Source of the DNA: Sinohyriopsis cumingii
Lineage: Eukaryota > Mollusca > Bivalvia > Unionida > Unionidae
Assembly: GCA_028554795.2 (NCBI GenBank)
Contig: CM068839.1
Location: 17,064,043-17,128,042, forward strand
Reading direction: 5' to 3'
DNA length: 64,000 nt
A model generated the notes under the pieces. That model was not told the origin of the DNA. It did not search any database and worked only from the letters and a program-made list of their open reading frames with translations. The translations under genes and the position numbers were made by a program. This document shows, piece by piece, positions 25,417 through 39,039 of this stretch. Positions within the stretch are counted from its first letter, which is position 1, and the number at the start of each line of letters is the position of its first letter.

Positions 25417-25600
25417 TGTTGTTGTTGTTGTAGGGTTTAACGCCATTTTTCAGCACACGATAGGCTATACATGGCGGTCAGTATTAATGGTGGAGGAAGA
25501 ACCCGGGAAAACACCAGAAAGAAACACCGACCCACGAGAAGCTACTGGCAAGCTTTCTCACATACCCACATTGGCTGAATCCGAGACTCGAACGGTCAAC
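25417..25600 (-). mobile_element. SINE family 2, minus copy, head truncated
   Basis: The reverse complement shows the family body (GAAAGCTTGCCAGTAGCTTC, TCGTGGGTCGGTGTTTCTTT, CCCGGGTTCTTCC) and ends in GGCGTTAAACCCTACAACAA CAACAAC, the CAAC-type tail. The tRNA-like head is cut after the B-box region, so it cannot carry an internal Pol III promoter of its own. Confidence 0.85.
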
Positions 25601-25736
25601 ATGTTGAAAGAGCTCTAAATTTCGTAAATAGCAAGTTCCATATTGCATGGTATTTAATTGGCTGTAAACTATCTATGAAACGTGATGTTGGAGTTGACAA
25701 CTGCACGAGTCATATACTTGATTTCGTCAGGTTCTA

Positions 25737-25849
<113 letters not shown>

Positions 25850-26201
25850 ATATGTAGCCTACACTCATTAGGCGTGGCATTGCTCAGAGTTGTAAAATAA
25901 CTTTCAAAAGTAATTTGACTAATTATGCTTTATACACAACTATTTCATTCGCACGTCCATATTAACTTCTGTATATTGACAACATTATTATTCTACACAT
26001 TTTTATATTAGTTTATTTCATTGTTATATAATATGACCTGTATAATAATTATATATTAATTATATTGTTACATAATAGGACGTGTATAATACTTATATAT
26101 TAAGTGTATTGTTACATAATACAACATGTATAATAATAATATATTAAATATATTTTTAGATAATATGACCTGTATAATAAATATATATTAAATATATTGT
26201 T

Positions 26202-26212
26202 ACATAATATGA
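26202..26212 (+). repeat. Target-site duplication, left copy
   Basis: ACATAATATGA directly precedes the SINE and is repeated at 26533-26543 directly after it. Removing the SINE plus one copy restores a regular 44 bp array. Confidence 0.85.
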
Positions 26213-26532
26213 AACCGCTCCAGTGGCCTAATGGTTAGAGCGTCCGCCTCGAATGCGGGAGGTCGTGGGTTCAATCCCCGGCCGAGTCATACCTAAGACT
26301 TACAAAATGGTACTAACAGCTGCCTCGCTTGGCGCTCATCATTAAGAGGTTATTTTTATGGCTGGTCAACCTGGTGTCAAGATAATGTGACTGGGTGGGA
26401 CATCATGCTACATGTCTGCTGCATTATGCCCCAGTGCTAGACATCACTATAAACTGCCACATTGCAGATATCGTAGTGATATGACTGACAAATTGTTAAA
26501 TCTAGGTTAAAAATCCAAATCACAACAACACA
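26213..26532 (+). mobile_element. tRNA-derived SINE, family 1, complete copy
   Basis: The head is tRNA-like: A box TGGCCTAATGG (26224-26234), anticodon-like CGA in a CTCGAAT loop closed by CCGC/GCGG, and B box GGTTCAATCCC (26268-26278). A body of about 240 bp follows, including CTGCCTCGCTTGGCGCTCAT, GGTCAACCTGGTGTCAAGAT, AATGTGACTGGGTGGGACAT and AGACATCACTATAAACTGCC. It ends in AAATCACAACAACACA. A perfect 11 bp target-site duplication flanks it. It could once have been transcribed by RNA polymerase III and mobilised by a LINE. The conserved body is shared with copies at 28523 and 47138. I believe similar bodies occur in several marine invertebrates, but that is recollection and not a search. 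Confidence 0.92.
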
Positions 26533-26543
26533 ACATAATATGA
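26533..26543 (+). repeat. Target-site duplication, right copy
   Basis: ACATAATATGA, identical to 26202-26212. Confidence 0.85.
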
Positions 26544-26836
26544 CATATATAATAATTATATACTAAATATATTGTTACATACTATGACCTGCATAGGGAG
26601 TAATTAGATACAATAATATGACCTGGGCAGTAATTAGATATTATGTTATTGTTACATAGTTTGGCCTGGTTATTAATTAGATATTATATTTTTTGTGACT
26701 TATTCTAGCTCGGATAGTAATTAGATAGATGTACACATATTTTACAGTTCTGACTATTTGCTATAAATCATTGCTGTTTCTCTGACACTGTCAATACAGA
26801 TAATGCCGATGAACAGATATAATACCAGTCTATAAA

Positions 26837-26875
26837 ATATATCTGCAATTGCACTCTGTCCAAATGCAGATATAT
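26837..26875. repeat. 11 bp perfect inverted repeat
   Basis: ATATATCTGCA and TGCAGATATAT are separated by 17 bp, shortly before the mariner-like remnant. The two arms are too close together to be that element's terminal repeats. Confidence 0.7.
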
Positions 26876-26924
26876 GCGTGTGACGTAAATGACTGTGCCT
26901 TAATAATGTCAGAAAAAGAGAGTA

Positions 26925-27840
26925 CTTCTACCAATGAGCAAAGAACATGCTGTAAAGTTCGGGCACTCTTCGGGTACACTCTGGCTGATATCATGGATAC
27001 GGATTTATGTAAAGTTTACTGATTTACTCCTCTGTCTTATTCAACCATTTTAGGTGGTTTCATCATTTTAAAGATAGCCGAAAGTCCATGAAAGGTGGTT
27101 CACCTCTGGAAGACCTTTGCGATTTGGTGAGGGTGGAATGGTTACTGTGAATGGAGCAACTGAAGAAAATGTTCTATATACAGTATAAAAGTCTATATTG
27201 TCAGTAGCATTAATAATTCCGTTAGTTTTAATATATTAAAGAAGTAGTTGAATCCCAGAGTGGTTTGTGTAAGATGGGTACCGCATTTGTTGACGGCCGA
27301 TAAAAAAAAAACCAACCATATTCTATTGAAATACCTCAGCAGACGTCCGTCAAATATGAAAACACGCTTCAATAAGATTGTCACATTGAAGTATGGATGT
27401 AAGTATTGAATCCGTCTCAACAGAAAATAATAAAGTTGGCCTTCAGAAAACGGGCAGCGACAACAAATCGCGCAATGTAATCGGACTGTTCAAAGAGTTT
27501 TAAAGGCATTTTTTTCTGCAAAAGGCTCGGTGGTCGAGGTATCTGTACTTGACTTTACAAGTGCATCCAAGGTGTGTTCAAAAGTTTTGAAACATTACCA
27601 AACCATCCGTCGGAACACTGGTATTCAAGTATCCATCGTATAAATCCTCCTTCGTGACAGACTTAATAAAGGCATACAACATCCCAACATTGCCACATCC
27701 TGCAAACAGCCATGTTTTAGCTATAAGTATTTTTGCTCGAATCCCGATATTAAACATCTCATGAAGGACAGACGCCATACGCTTGAAAGTGCAGGTTTTG
27801 CAATGAATGAACAACATAAAAAACGAGAATAAAAAATGGC
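26925..27840 (+). pseudogene. mariner-type (IS630/Tc1) transposase remnant
   Basis: Three-frame reading of the plus strand recovers a mariner transposase outline. EQRTCCKVRALFGYTLADIM (26938 on) fits the N-terminal DNA-binding helices. RWFHHFKDSRKSMKGGSPL (27052-27108) fits the WFxxFKxGRxSxxDxxRxGRP block. A shifted frame gives SGRPLRF and ATEENV. RWVPHLLTADKKKT (near 27273-27314) fits the W-PH-L(T/S)-x-Q block. A QTIRRNTGI segment (27597-27623) precedes YNIPTLPHPANSHVLAISIF (27677-27736), the PHPPYSPDLAPCDFFLF block. DIKHLMKDRRHTL (27749-27787) follows after a frameshift. The catalytic Asp/Asn residues are lost or not identifiable, and many stops are present. Terminal inverted repeats were not found. 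It encodes no functional protein. Confidence 0.75.
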
Positions 27841-27849
27841 TTTTAATAA

Positions 27850-28510
27850 TTGTTAATCACACTGATAAGGCTTGTAGATCTTCATGGGCATATATTGTGA
27901 TTTTTTATCACAGTTTTCATTTGAGTGGAAATTGTTTAGAGAGAAAGGAGAATCAATAATTTCGTTCATTCTGACAGACGGTCATTTATTGTGCATAAAA
28001 TATAGTCCCAAACAAAGTTGAACTAGTAAATGTATATTGTACTTGTTTGCAAACTAAACATAAAAGAAAAAGATTCCATCCGAATAAACAGAACATTTTT
28101 AACAACAAAATCATTTTTCAAAACAGAATGGTCAATTAAATGTGATGCCCGATTGTTTGATACAGTACGGTACACAGTAGGCCTAGAGTACATGTGTATC
28201 CAAAATGTCTCTTTCAGAACTAAATATTACATTGTTGCGATTTACGTGTGAAATAAGATTACTGGATGCTGAAATTCCCATATTTACTGTAATGCATTTG
28301 TGACCGGATATTTGCAGCATTCGATTTGGAACAATAGACTAATGTTAGGCGCCAGCCACTAATGTTAGGTGCTGGTAACTCCAATAAAGGTAACTGTGTG
28401 CTATGCGTGTCATATTAATATAATCAAGCAAGATGTCAATGATTAAACCTGATTAATTATTAATATATTATGATGTCAGCATCTTGCGTGGTATTTGAAG
28501 CAAATTTTAT
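27850..28510. other. No feature recognised
   Basis: AT-rich spacer between the mariner remnant and a SINE. A 73-codon plus frame at 28030-28251 has no known motif. A short direct repeat (CACTAATGTTAGG) lies near 28340-28372. Confidence 0.45.
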
Positions 28511-28522
28511 GTCACACTATTA

Positions 28523-28820
28523 GCACTATCTCGAATGCAGGAAGTCACGGATTCGAACCCCGACCGAGTCAAAGCAAAGACTTAAAAAAAATTGGAACTC
28601 GCAGCTGCCTCGCTTTGCGCTCAACATTAAGAGGTTAGTGTAAGGACTGGTCGGCCTGGTGTCAGGATAATGTGACTTGGTGAGACAACATGCTACATGT
28701 CTGCAGCATGATGCCCCAGTGGTAGACATCACTATAAGCTTCCACACTGCAGACATCGTAGCGATACAACTGGAAAATCGCTACAGCTACCTTAAAAATC
28801 CCAATCACATGAACACACAT
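28523..28820 (+). mobile_element. tRNA-derived SINE, family 1, 5'-truncated
   Basis: It begins at the anticodon region (ATCTCGAATGCAGGAAGTCA), keeps a B box (GGATTCGAACCCC) and the whole body (CAGCTGCCTCGCTTTGCGCT, GGTCGGCCTGGTGTCAGGAT, AATGTGACTTGGTGAGACAA), and ends in AATCCCAATCACATGAACAC. The A box is lost, so it lacks a complete internal promoter. Confidence 0.9.
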
Positions 28821-28859
28821 ATACTATTAGCCAATAAAAATTAAAGATCGTTAATATAA

Positions 28860-30455
<1,596 letters not shown>

Positions 30456-30459
30456 AATA

Positions 30460-30564
<105 letters not shown>

Positions 30565-30565
30565 C

Positions 30566-31115
30566 AATACAAAAGATACACGGATACTCATTCACGTACA
30601 AAGATAGTAAACCACAAGCATTGCTTGATTTCACATTGGTTTCAAACAGGTTATCATCATCACCTGTTGAGCTAAAATGATCAGCCCAATCCCAGAGTAG
30701 GGACTATGCTTAAATCACGACAGATGAGACGTCGGGTTCAGTCATCGCCAGTAGCATATTTGGATATTCTGTTTTCCCTGGCTGTTATCAAACCACATTT
30801 TGCCAAGGATCACCCTTGGGCTCATGCTAAATGATTTTCTCTTGATATGAATGGCCGACAGATAGAAGCCGAACATATTGTAAATGCCATTTTAAATTGG
30901 GGCTTTTTATATATGTTGTGAGAAATGTTTGCCAAAATCGAGATTTTTTAAACAATGTGACAAGTATCGCTCATGATGTTTATACTTTGATAATAGTAAT
31001 AAATTTAACATGCATCCTTTTATGTACATGATCACCGTATATACCAGGTAGTGGATGTTAACTGGTCCTACGTTACGTATAAACCGGTCATATATTTGTC
31101 ATACTGAATGGACAT
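30566..31115. other. No feature recognised
   Basis: Mixed-composition spacer, slightly less AT-rich near 30650-30850. No coding or repeat motif was recognised. Confidence 0.45.
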
Positions 31116-31121
31116 ACCATC

Positions 31122-31224
31122 TGACCAGCCAAGGCTCGAACTCACCGGAAAATAGATGAGATAGCAGGGATCGGTCAAGGCGAGCGCACTAGGACACTCT
31201 TCCACCCAGGGCCCCCGGCAGTGT
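31122..31224 (-). mobile_element. tRNA-like SINE head, family unassigned
   Basis: The reverse complement starts GGGGGCCCTGGGTGGAAGAG, followed by a D-arm-like and anticodon-like section and a good B box (GAGTTCGAGCC, plus-strand 31134-31144). The region is locally GC-rich against an AT-rich background. An insert lengthens the anticodon/variable part, so it cannot be a functional tRNA. It does not match the two SINE families seen elsewhere in the window. Confidence 0.5.
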
Positions 31225-31239
31225 TATCAACGATATTTA

Positions 31240-32130
31240 CGTTAGGTCCATAAAAAAATGCATTTATAAAATCAGAGAGCTTCTAATTAATTGCTGTATT
31301 GAGCTGATGAGCTGTTTTATTACTTAGAAAATATTGCCTTTTATTAAACATTGTTTTTTCTAAAATTCAAACTGTACTGGTCTCGCCTCCTTAAGTCGAT
31401 TGCTATGTCATTATAACATCTACACAGGCGCGACACGGCGTTCCGTGAAACTATTTGCATTCCTATTGCATTGAATTGGTCGAAGAAGATAAACAGAATG
31501 TATATGCACAAAATCAGAATGAAAGTTATAACCAGTAGTTACTGCAGTTAATTTGCTACAGAACAGTATTTAAAAACACCAAAACTCATCTGAATGCATT
31601 TCTGAAATGTATGGTATGGCATTTTAACCCAATATTCCCAATATACAGATGGCACATTTTCTCTATTCAAAATAAGCCAGATCCTTTAGAAGTAGTACAT
31701 TACTACCATCCTCTGCAGCAATACTTCCATACCTCGTTTATTTACTCCAAATCCGTTTCTCCAGTATGGATGTTGCTCAATTTCAGTACCAGTAACTGTT
31801 TAACTAAATCTACAGTTGGCAGACATTTTCTACTTTGTTCACTGGTTTTGACAAAATATTTCTCATGTTAAAGGTTTCACCGGATTTCCATTCATAAAAC
31901 TTTGATTTCCATACGGTACAACGACTGAATCTCTAGCATACAGTATAATTAATTGACCCCAAAAACTAAAATGTCTGTGTACTAATTCAAGATAGCTATT
32001 CATAATAATCAGGTTCATATGATGAGCGGTGATACAACTAATTTGTATATTATGTGCAGTCTTATACAAATGGCGGTGAACGATTTTGATGCTTCATTAA
32101 CTGGAACAATAGTTGATGATGCAAAAATAA
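31240..32130. other. No feature recognised
   Basis: AT-rich unique-looking sequence. An 86-codon plus frame at 31611-31871 has no recognisable domain. Confidence 0.45.
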
Positions 32131-32139
32131 GATTTAATT

Positions 32140-32905
32140 TCAACAATTCACGAACATGTATGACTCTCCATATGGACCATAAATGACGGTAATACCAGGA
32201 ACACAACGATGTACAGGTAGCCGGTGCATGTTTGACGCACCATATGAGCCATAAAGCACTGTAACACATGTGACACAACCATTCAGAGAGTGCCTGCACA
32301 AGTTTCACTCTTCTAGTGGACCATAAAGCATTGTTACACCAGCAACACAACGATTTACGGAGTGCCTGCACACATTTGACACTTCAAATGAACCATGAAT
32401 CATTGTGACACAACCATTCACAGAGTGCCTGCACACGTTTGACACTTCAAATGGACCATGAAGCGTTGTAACACCAGCGACACAACGATTTACAGAGTGC
32501 CTGCACACGTTTGACACTTCAAATGGACCATGAAGCATTGTAACAACAGCGACACAACTAGTTACAGAGTACCTGCACATGTCTGACACTTCAAATGGAC
32601 CATGAAGCTTTGTAAAACCAGCGACGCAACGATTTACAGAGTGCCTGCACATGTCTGACACTTCAAATGGACCATGAAGCTTTGTAAAACCAGCGACGCA
32701 ACGATTTACAGAGTGCCTGCACACGTTTGACACTTCAAATGGACCATGACGCATTGTAACACCAGCAACGCAATGATTTACAAAGTGCCTGCACACGTTT
32801 GACACTTCACATGGACCATGAAGCATTGTAACACCAGCGACGCAACGATTTACAGAGTGCCTGCACACGTTGGGCTCTTCATCGCGACCATGAAGTACAG
32901 TAATA
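32140..32905. repeat. Minisatellite, 72 bp unit, ~11 copies
   Basis: The TGCCTGCACA landmark recurs at 32291, 32363, 32426, 32498, 32570, 32642, 32714, 32786 and 32858. Spacing is 72 bp, except one 63 bp unit. Two more diverged units extend to the left (near 32147 and 32219). All steps are multiples of 3, so the minus strand is open for 206 codons (32925-32305) as a 24-residue repeat with HGPFEVSNVCRHSVNRC as its core, containing two Cys. The left-hand units have drifted into another frame. I see no start context, splice sites or flanking coding sequence. A non-coding minisatellite is the simplest reading, but a Cys-rich repeat exon is not excluded. Confidence 0.95.
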
Positions 32906-33169
32906 CAAAAAGGAATGTACAACACATTGAACTGCTATCTTCGCATGTGGTGATGTGCTTCATGATATTGTGCGTTTTTCATATTTCAAATCCTACCCCA
33001 AAAGAGAATAATTTTGTGTCCTGTTATCACATAGGCAGAACCTGAACGCATACTTTTACCCAACGTTCCTGTAATTCCTTAAATTCCTTAGCTTTTGTTA
33101 ATTCGAGGTAGCTTTTAGTGATGGTTACATTTTAGGTGGTATATATATATGCGAATTTAACACTACAAG

Positions 33170-33551
<382 letters not shown>

Positions 33552-33594
33552 TTACGGTCGCAAACTTAATACGAAGTAATGTAGAGAGCGAAAA

Positions 33595-34045
33595 CGAACA
33601 AATATTTTCCAGTTAACAAATAACTTCTTTCCCTAACATACAAAGTGAAAATTTAAAAGATTGTACAGTATTGTGAATTAAATCCTAAAGAGTCCTAAAC
33701 GTTCCTTCACAAGTCCAAATATATAAGTTCCAAACGACGTGCAGTGGCATACCAAATATGTTTCGATATTTGAATGTGTTGATAGGCCTAACGTGATAAT
33801 ATGCCAATAACTTGCAGTGTTGCGATGTACTCATAGTATTTTGTCTTGTGTGAATTCACTATAATTACAAATTAATGTTTTAGTCAAAGATTATTATCGA
33901 GTAATTTGCAATTCCAGTCAAAACCTGTTTGAATCCAACCAACATAAAAATTGAACCGAACAATAAAACTGATTCTGCTTCATATGTTAAGACAAGAATG
34001 AGTAATTTTCAAATAAATAACATAATAAGCTTTTTTGAAAAATAA
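33595..34045 (+). repeat. Dispersed repeat family X, copy 1
   Basis: Aligns in order and orientation with 60240-60730. Shared blocks include AAGTGAAAATTTAAAAG (against AAGTGGAAATTTAAACG), GTGAATTAAATCCTAAAGA, CACAAGTCCAAA, TTGAATGTG, TGAATTCACTATAATTAC and CTGATTCTGCTTCATATGTT. Identity is moderate, with small indels. No terminal inverted repeats, tRNA head or coding capacity were found, so its class is unknown. Confidence 0.65.
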
Positions 34046-34049
34046 GACT

Positions 34050-37000
34050 TTTTCGTGCTCTTTCGCACTGTACTGTCATCGCAAAAGAAGCAAGGATCGG
34101 TATGCATCAGGCGCAAGCCTGAGCATTTTAGCTAAGTTAATATCCGTTCTCCTTACTATGGATACGATATAGCAAAGAATAACCTCATATATACCATAGA
34201 CTCTATACATTTTGCCGTCAGTATTCCAAAATATATGACATCAAAAGTATTGGCATTTCCTGAGATTAACTGCCGTGCTACTCTAAATTAAAAACTACTT
34301 TTAAAACGAAATTTTCAGTGTCCACTTCAATTGGCTTGCATACAGAATGAAAATTAGTTACACGGTCCTAGGGACATTGATGTCATTTTCTTCCAATATG
34401 GCATTACCTTATCTTTCTTGTTGTTTTCGTCTTAACACATATCAAATATGGTTTTCAAGGCAGCCAAAATATTTTTGTTCTTAATTCCGTACAACATTAT
34501 TCCAGGTCACTTATTCCCTTAGTAAAACCAGTATACCCTAGCTGACATATAGATCGGGGTTAAAGTTTATTTTTCTTCTTAAACTGTAGTATCCAATGTG
34601 ATAGTTTCACCTTCTGGATCGCACTGTCACCTATTTGAAAATGTCTACATGCATATTAGTTTTTGTTAATTATGTCATTATTATTTCTGTTACGAATAAT
34701 AAATATTTAGTAAAACTGATTCTCCAAATTGGTCTAAGTTAAAAATAGTGTCTCATAAACTAGCATCTTCGCTAGCCAAGGTTCCGAGTTGTTAAATCGT
34801 GGCGGGTCAATATAATATTTCAGTATTTTGTCCTCGCAACATCTTTTGAAGTTTTTAGTCCCCCCCCCCCTTAGTATGAAACGAAAACTAACCAATACCG
34901 CGTAACAACGCTGGTTTGCACATCGACCGATAATGGTAGGAATATTGTTCAAATTTGAAAAAGCTAACTTTGAATTGATGCGGTGGGTTATAAAAGTTGT
35001 AGTTGAAATTGTTTTTCTGTTACATGAAACGTAAAGGTACAATAACACTGGGAACCGCTAGGGCTAACAAAATCTCATTTTTAGGTTTAATTTGAAAGAT
35101 ATTTTAGGATTTCATTCTCTTGGGCTCAGTTTCTTTGCAGATATACAAGACGATCATAGAATATATACGTTTGCACTAAATATTAAATAAACTATGCCTA
35201 AACATACCGTAATATAGAGACCAATGTAACAGATATAACTCCTGATTCATGATCATGGCTGCCTTAAAAATGGTTAAAGTTAATGTCTTTAAGCTGGCAA
35301 CTGCAATATGACTAGTTGTGATCAACAGGCAAAGGACTCTATTATGCTACCGGTTTTCTTTTGCTATATCGCAATCAAGTTTATTCTGAGAGAAAAAAAT
35401 CTGGGTTTCCACTGCTACTCTAATCAGTCGGTAGTGCTGCAAATTCAGTCGAATAGAATTAGGGAAGTACAGTTTTTTCCATCCTCAAAATAAACGATGA
35501 ATATGAAGCTATGGTTAAAATATTGCTTTTCTTGGTAAAGATTTTGTTTCGAATAATAATATATTTTAAATCCGCTTTTATCTTCTGCATTATTTTCAGT
35601 CATACATTTTGTATGGCTTATTTTGAAACTAACACTAATAATCTAAAACAGTTACCCAAAGGATCTCCGTATGTATACAATTCGCTTTTTGCAATACATT
35701 GCTAAATAGTTGGTGAGTATTAAGAAAATAACAATAGCCTGACTTAATTTTTTTAAAACCAAAAGTTAGAAAATTTAATTATTTTTATGATAAATGGGAT
35801 CCATGTAAAAAGTCAGAGGATATTCGTTGAATATAGCTTATATGTTCAGATGTGTAAAGTACTGGACTAAACTTAAACATACAGCAGATATCCTTTCTAA
35901 TGTCGTTTTATGTTAAACAGACTGTTTGATGCAACAAATCCATATGATCCAGGAAAAGTAAAATTTTTATTTCATCATGGTTTTGGTAATACATGGCCAT
36001 CGCAAAAATATGTGACAAAACCACTTTTGTATCTATGTCCAGCTAATGAATATTTGTTTTCTCATTACAGATGGTCAAGTAATATAGGCGACTTTAAAAG
36101 ATATCCTGATTATAGTCAGTGCAAGTCGTTATTGGAAATTGACAAATGTTTAATATTAGATCTACCTTTCATTTTTAGAGAAACATTTATTTTTCCTTTT
36201 TAAACTAAACGGGGAACTGTTTATTAGTATCAACAGAAAAAAATGTATGGCGCACTGTGTATTGATATGTTATGTATTATGGCCCGTTGCCTACATTACG
36301 GAATAAACGTTCTTCTCTGTTCTATTCAAGAGAGGAAGACGTTCCAAAAATATTTGGAAACATATTTGCTCTCGTTAGACAAACCGTCATAAAAAAGAAA
36401 TTTAAAAAAAACAAGTGAAGTTAAAAGGAATCCGTTTGAAACAACGATCTATGAACAGTTAAACAATAATGGTGTCTTCTTTCTGGTTTATAATGTTTTG
36501 AATACATTCTGTTTAAATAGACCAATAGAGTTGTATAAGTAAGTGTAGTATTATGCAACCGTGGACTGTATCCAACTATTTTGACAGCTTCTTGATACCG
36601 TCTGATGTTTAATCTAGGCTGTCTGATGTAGATCGTGCATGATTTATTTGTCACAGTTATAAAGTTAATCCGGATTTTGCAACCTCCTACATATTGGGAT
36701 AAATCCTATCTATTTTTGTGAATTTAAGGAAAATAACACTATGAAGTTTGATGACTGCATTGGAGGTTATATGTGGAGCATATAATTGCTTGGACAATGA
36801 CGATGGATTTTTTGACAGGTTTATGTATGACTTCCTGCACCTTCGGGGTTTGAAACAATTTCTATAGATTGTGATTCCCAGTGTCTTGATATAGAATGTC
36901 AAATGAAAAAGCCTCATTATAACTTAGGACAGGAAGTAAAGTCACAACTGACACGAGTTTCTCGCTACGATATCATTTAGTGCTTAGAAATGAATAAATA

Positions 37001-39030
37001 AAATAAGGCGACGGGTCTCACACATTTTTGAACCCGACTGACGTATTCCTGCAGCCAGGAGAGGGGTTCTGGTTGTTATTAATTCCATCTGCCCTTGGTT
37101 AATGTGGTTTGTTCAGGTCTATATATGGATGATGTTGGGATACACGTCTGAAATAAATGACATTTTTACATAAAATTTTAATCAAATAAACGGCTTGAGT
37201 AGCAAGGACAATCATTCCTTTGATGTTGCAATCGATAAACGAAGGATGGACACAACAGTCTTTGCTGTGTGTAAACAATTTGATTCTTATGTAAAAAATC
37301 TGGAGAAAAATGAAAAAGAAAATTCCCTGCATGCACGTTATTACAGAATCTTATTCAAACCTTTTTGACGTAATATTATGTTGTTCGTAAGATGTCAAGG
37401 AGAGTATAATATTAATTCGTCATGAGTGGACTAGTGAAAAGAAGATGAATAGGATCCAGTAAAAGGCAGATCATGACATCAAACGCATTAAACACATTCC
37501 TGTATACATTATGTCAATATTTCCGACCTCTTCTTTTCATTTTTTATATAGAACCTCCCCAAAACGAAACGACAATTACAAAGCAAGATCAAAAACCAAC
37601 AACAAAAAGCTAGAAGGAAAACATGAATGCACTGTCTAATAGAAAATAATACAGTCATGAAGATAAAAACAACAATAAGGCCCTCGCTACATCAAATGGT
37701 TTTTGATTCAGAAAAGGCATTCTTTATTCAAATCTATTTTTGTGTGTGCTTCGCCGTCAAGTGTGCATATTTTTATATCAAAGCATTCATATTAGTTGGT
37801 TCTTGCATGCTAAGGAATACAGTTTTAAGCAAAATTAACGTAACCAGTCCCCATAAAATCGTTCTTTTATTCGCACACCGTAAATTCGGATTTTGCAGTA
37901 ACTTCGTAGAATAATTATATAAAATTCAAATACATCGTTGCAGAATTTACAATGGAAACATTAATGGCTTTAGTTAGAAAAGAAATGGCATGTGATAAAC
38001 TGCTACACATGATGTAACGATGGAGATTGTGTTATATTGCGTTTGATCAAATTAATACCTAAGGATATGTCTCAAGCAGTCTCAGAGTGTTCGAGGTCAG
38101 TCGGATTACTGATGCATGCCAAACACGCTCTGAGGTCGTGATTGATTATGTCTGTCGTTTGTTCCTGTTTAGTTGTATGCACGGTTAATGTTTCTTGACA
38201 TTTGGAAATATTACTTCTTTATCCAGGAGAAATCAGTATTCGATTTTTCAATTGACAGCCAATCGTCTGGAGCTATGGTCAATGTTTTGCACGGCCTGTT
38301 AGAGTTCATATGCTATTAGTTTATTTAGTTGTGCGTTGTTGCTAAAAAATGAATTTTCATATTTATTCAATTTTGTGAATTTGGGACAGGTTTTTGTTCT
38401 TCACAGCTCTGTCTTTCTTTGTTGGGTGTACATTTCATTGATTTTACCAACAGTATTACAGAAATATTAGCCTCATTTTATAATTATATCGAAACATTTA
38501 AATGAACGATTAGGCGAAACGAAACCTCAGTACAGTAGTTTAATGGGAATAACTTACAGGATGATTCTTGACGAAATCAGTGTTACAGATACCATCATGT
38601 CTTCTTAGTTTGTTTAAATACAACAAGCGAAGAATACGGGATCAAACGAAATAACTTTGCAAATACAGGAAATAACTAGCGGATCGGGTTCGATTTTCCG
38701 TAGTGTTATGCATATTTATTTTGTATCGTTTTTGCCTTTGTCCAATGTATATATCTTATGCATACTTAATTTATATAGTGTGATTGACTTTTGTTCAAAA
38801 ATGAGGGCATTAGTTTGGCCCTACCGTACTAATGTATCTTTTGTAAAGAACAGTTACATAGCTAATTCTTGTGTATGGCGTTAGATTATAGTTTTAGATC
38901 ATTGACTTGAAGGTAACATGTTCACTTGGATCTGCCTTCAGGACATTGGTATTTCCCTGGGGAAAAAAGGCCTGCCCGATGCTTTATATGTTCTTTACTA
39001 AATTGTAATTAAGTGACATGTCACTGATTA
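34050..39030. other. Long stretch with no recognised feature
   Basis: About 5 kb of AT-rich sequence without tandem arrays, SINEs or LINE motifs. A C10 homopolymer sits near 34861-34870. The longest frames (104 codons minus at 35048-34734; 97 codons plus at 35910-36203; 95 codons plus at 37627-37914) have no domain I recognise. The 35910 frame has a mixed, fairly protein-like composition but no splice or start support. I cannot call a gene. Confidence 0.4.
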
Positions 39031-39039
39031 CAACTTAGA

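Larger units (their letters stand above)
26010..26730. repeat. Minisatellite array, 44 bp unit, split by a SINE
   Basis: Units of the form GTTACATAATATGACCTGTA then TAATAATTATATATTAAATATATT begin near 26023, 26068, 26112, 26156 and 26200. They resume after the SINE at 26533 and drift into GACCTGGGCAGTAATTAGAT units to about 26720. Confidence 0.9.

Noticed and set aside
26213-26290. Possible functional tRNA gene
   Set aside because: The tRNA-like head continues into a conserved SINE body, is flanked by a target-site duplication and recurs in other SINE copies, so it is a SINE.
27571-27590. GTGTGTTCAAAAGTTTTGAA-like sequence considered as a mariner terminal inverted repeat
   Set aside because: It lies inside the transposase remnant and has no partner at the expected distance.
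35910-36203. 97-codon plus frame with a mixed, protein-like composition
   Set aside because: No recognised domain, no convincing start context or splice sites, and a length expected by chance in 64 kb. Left unannotated.
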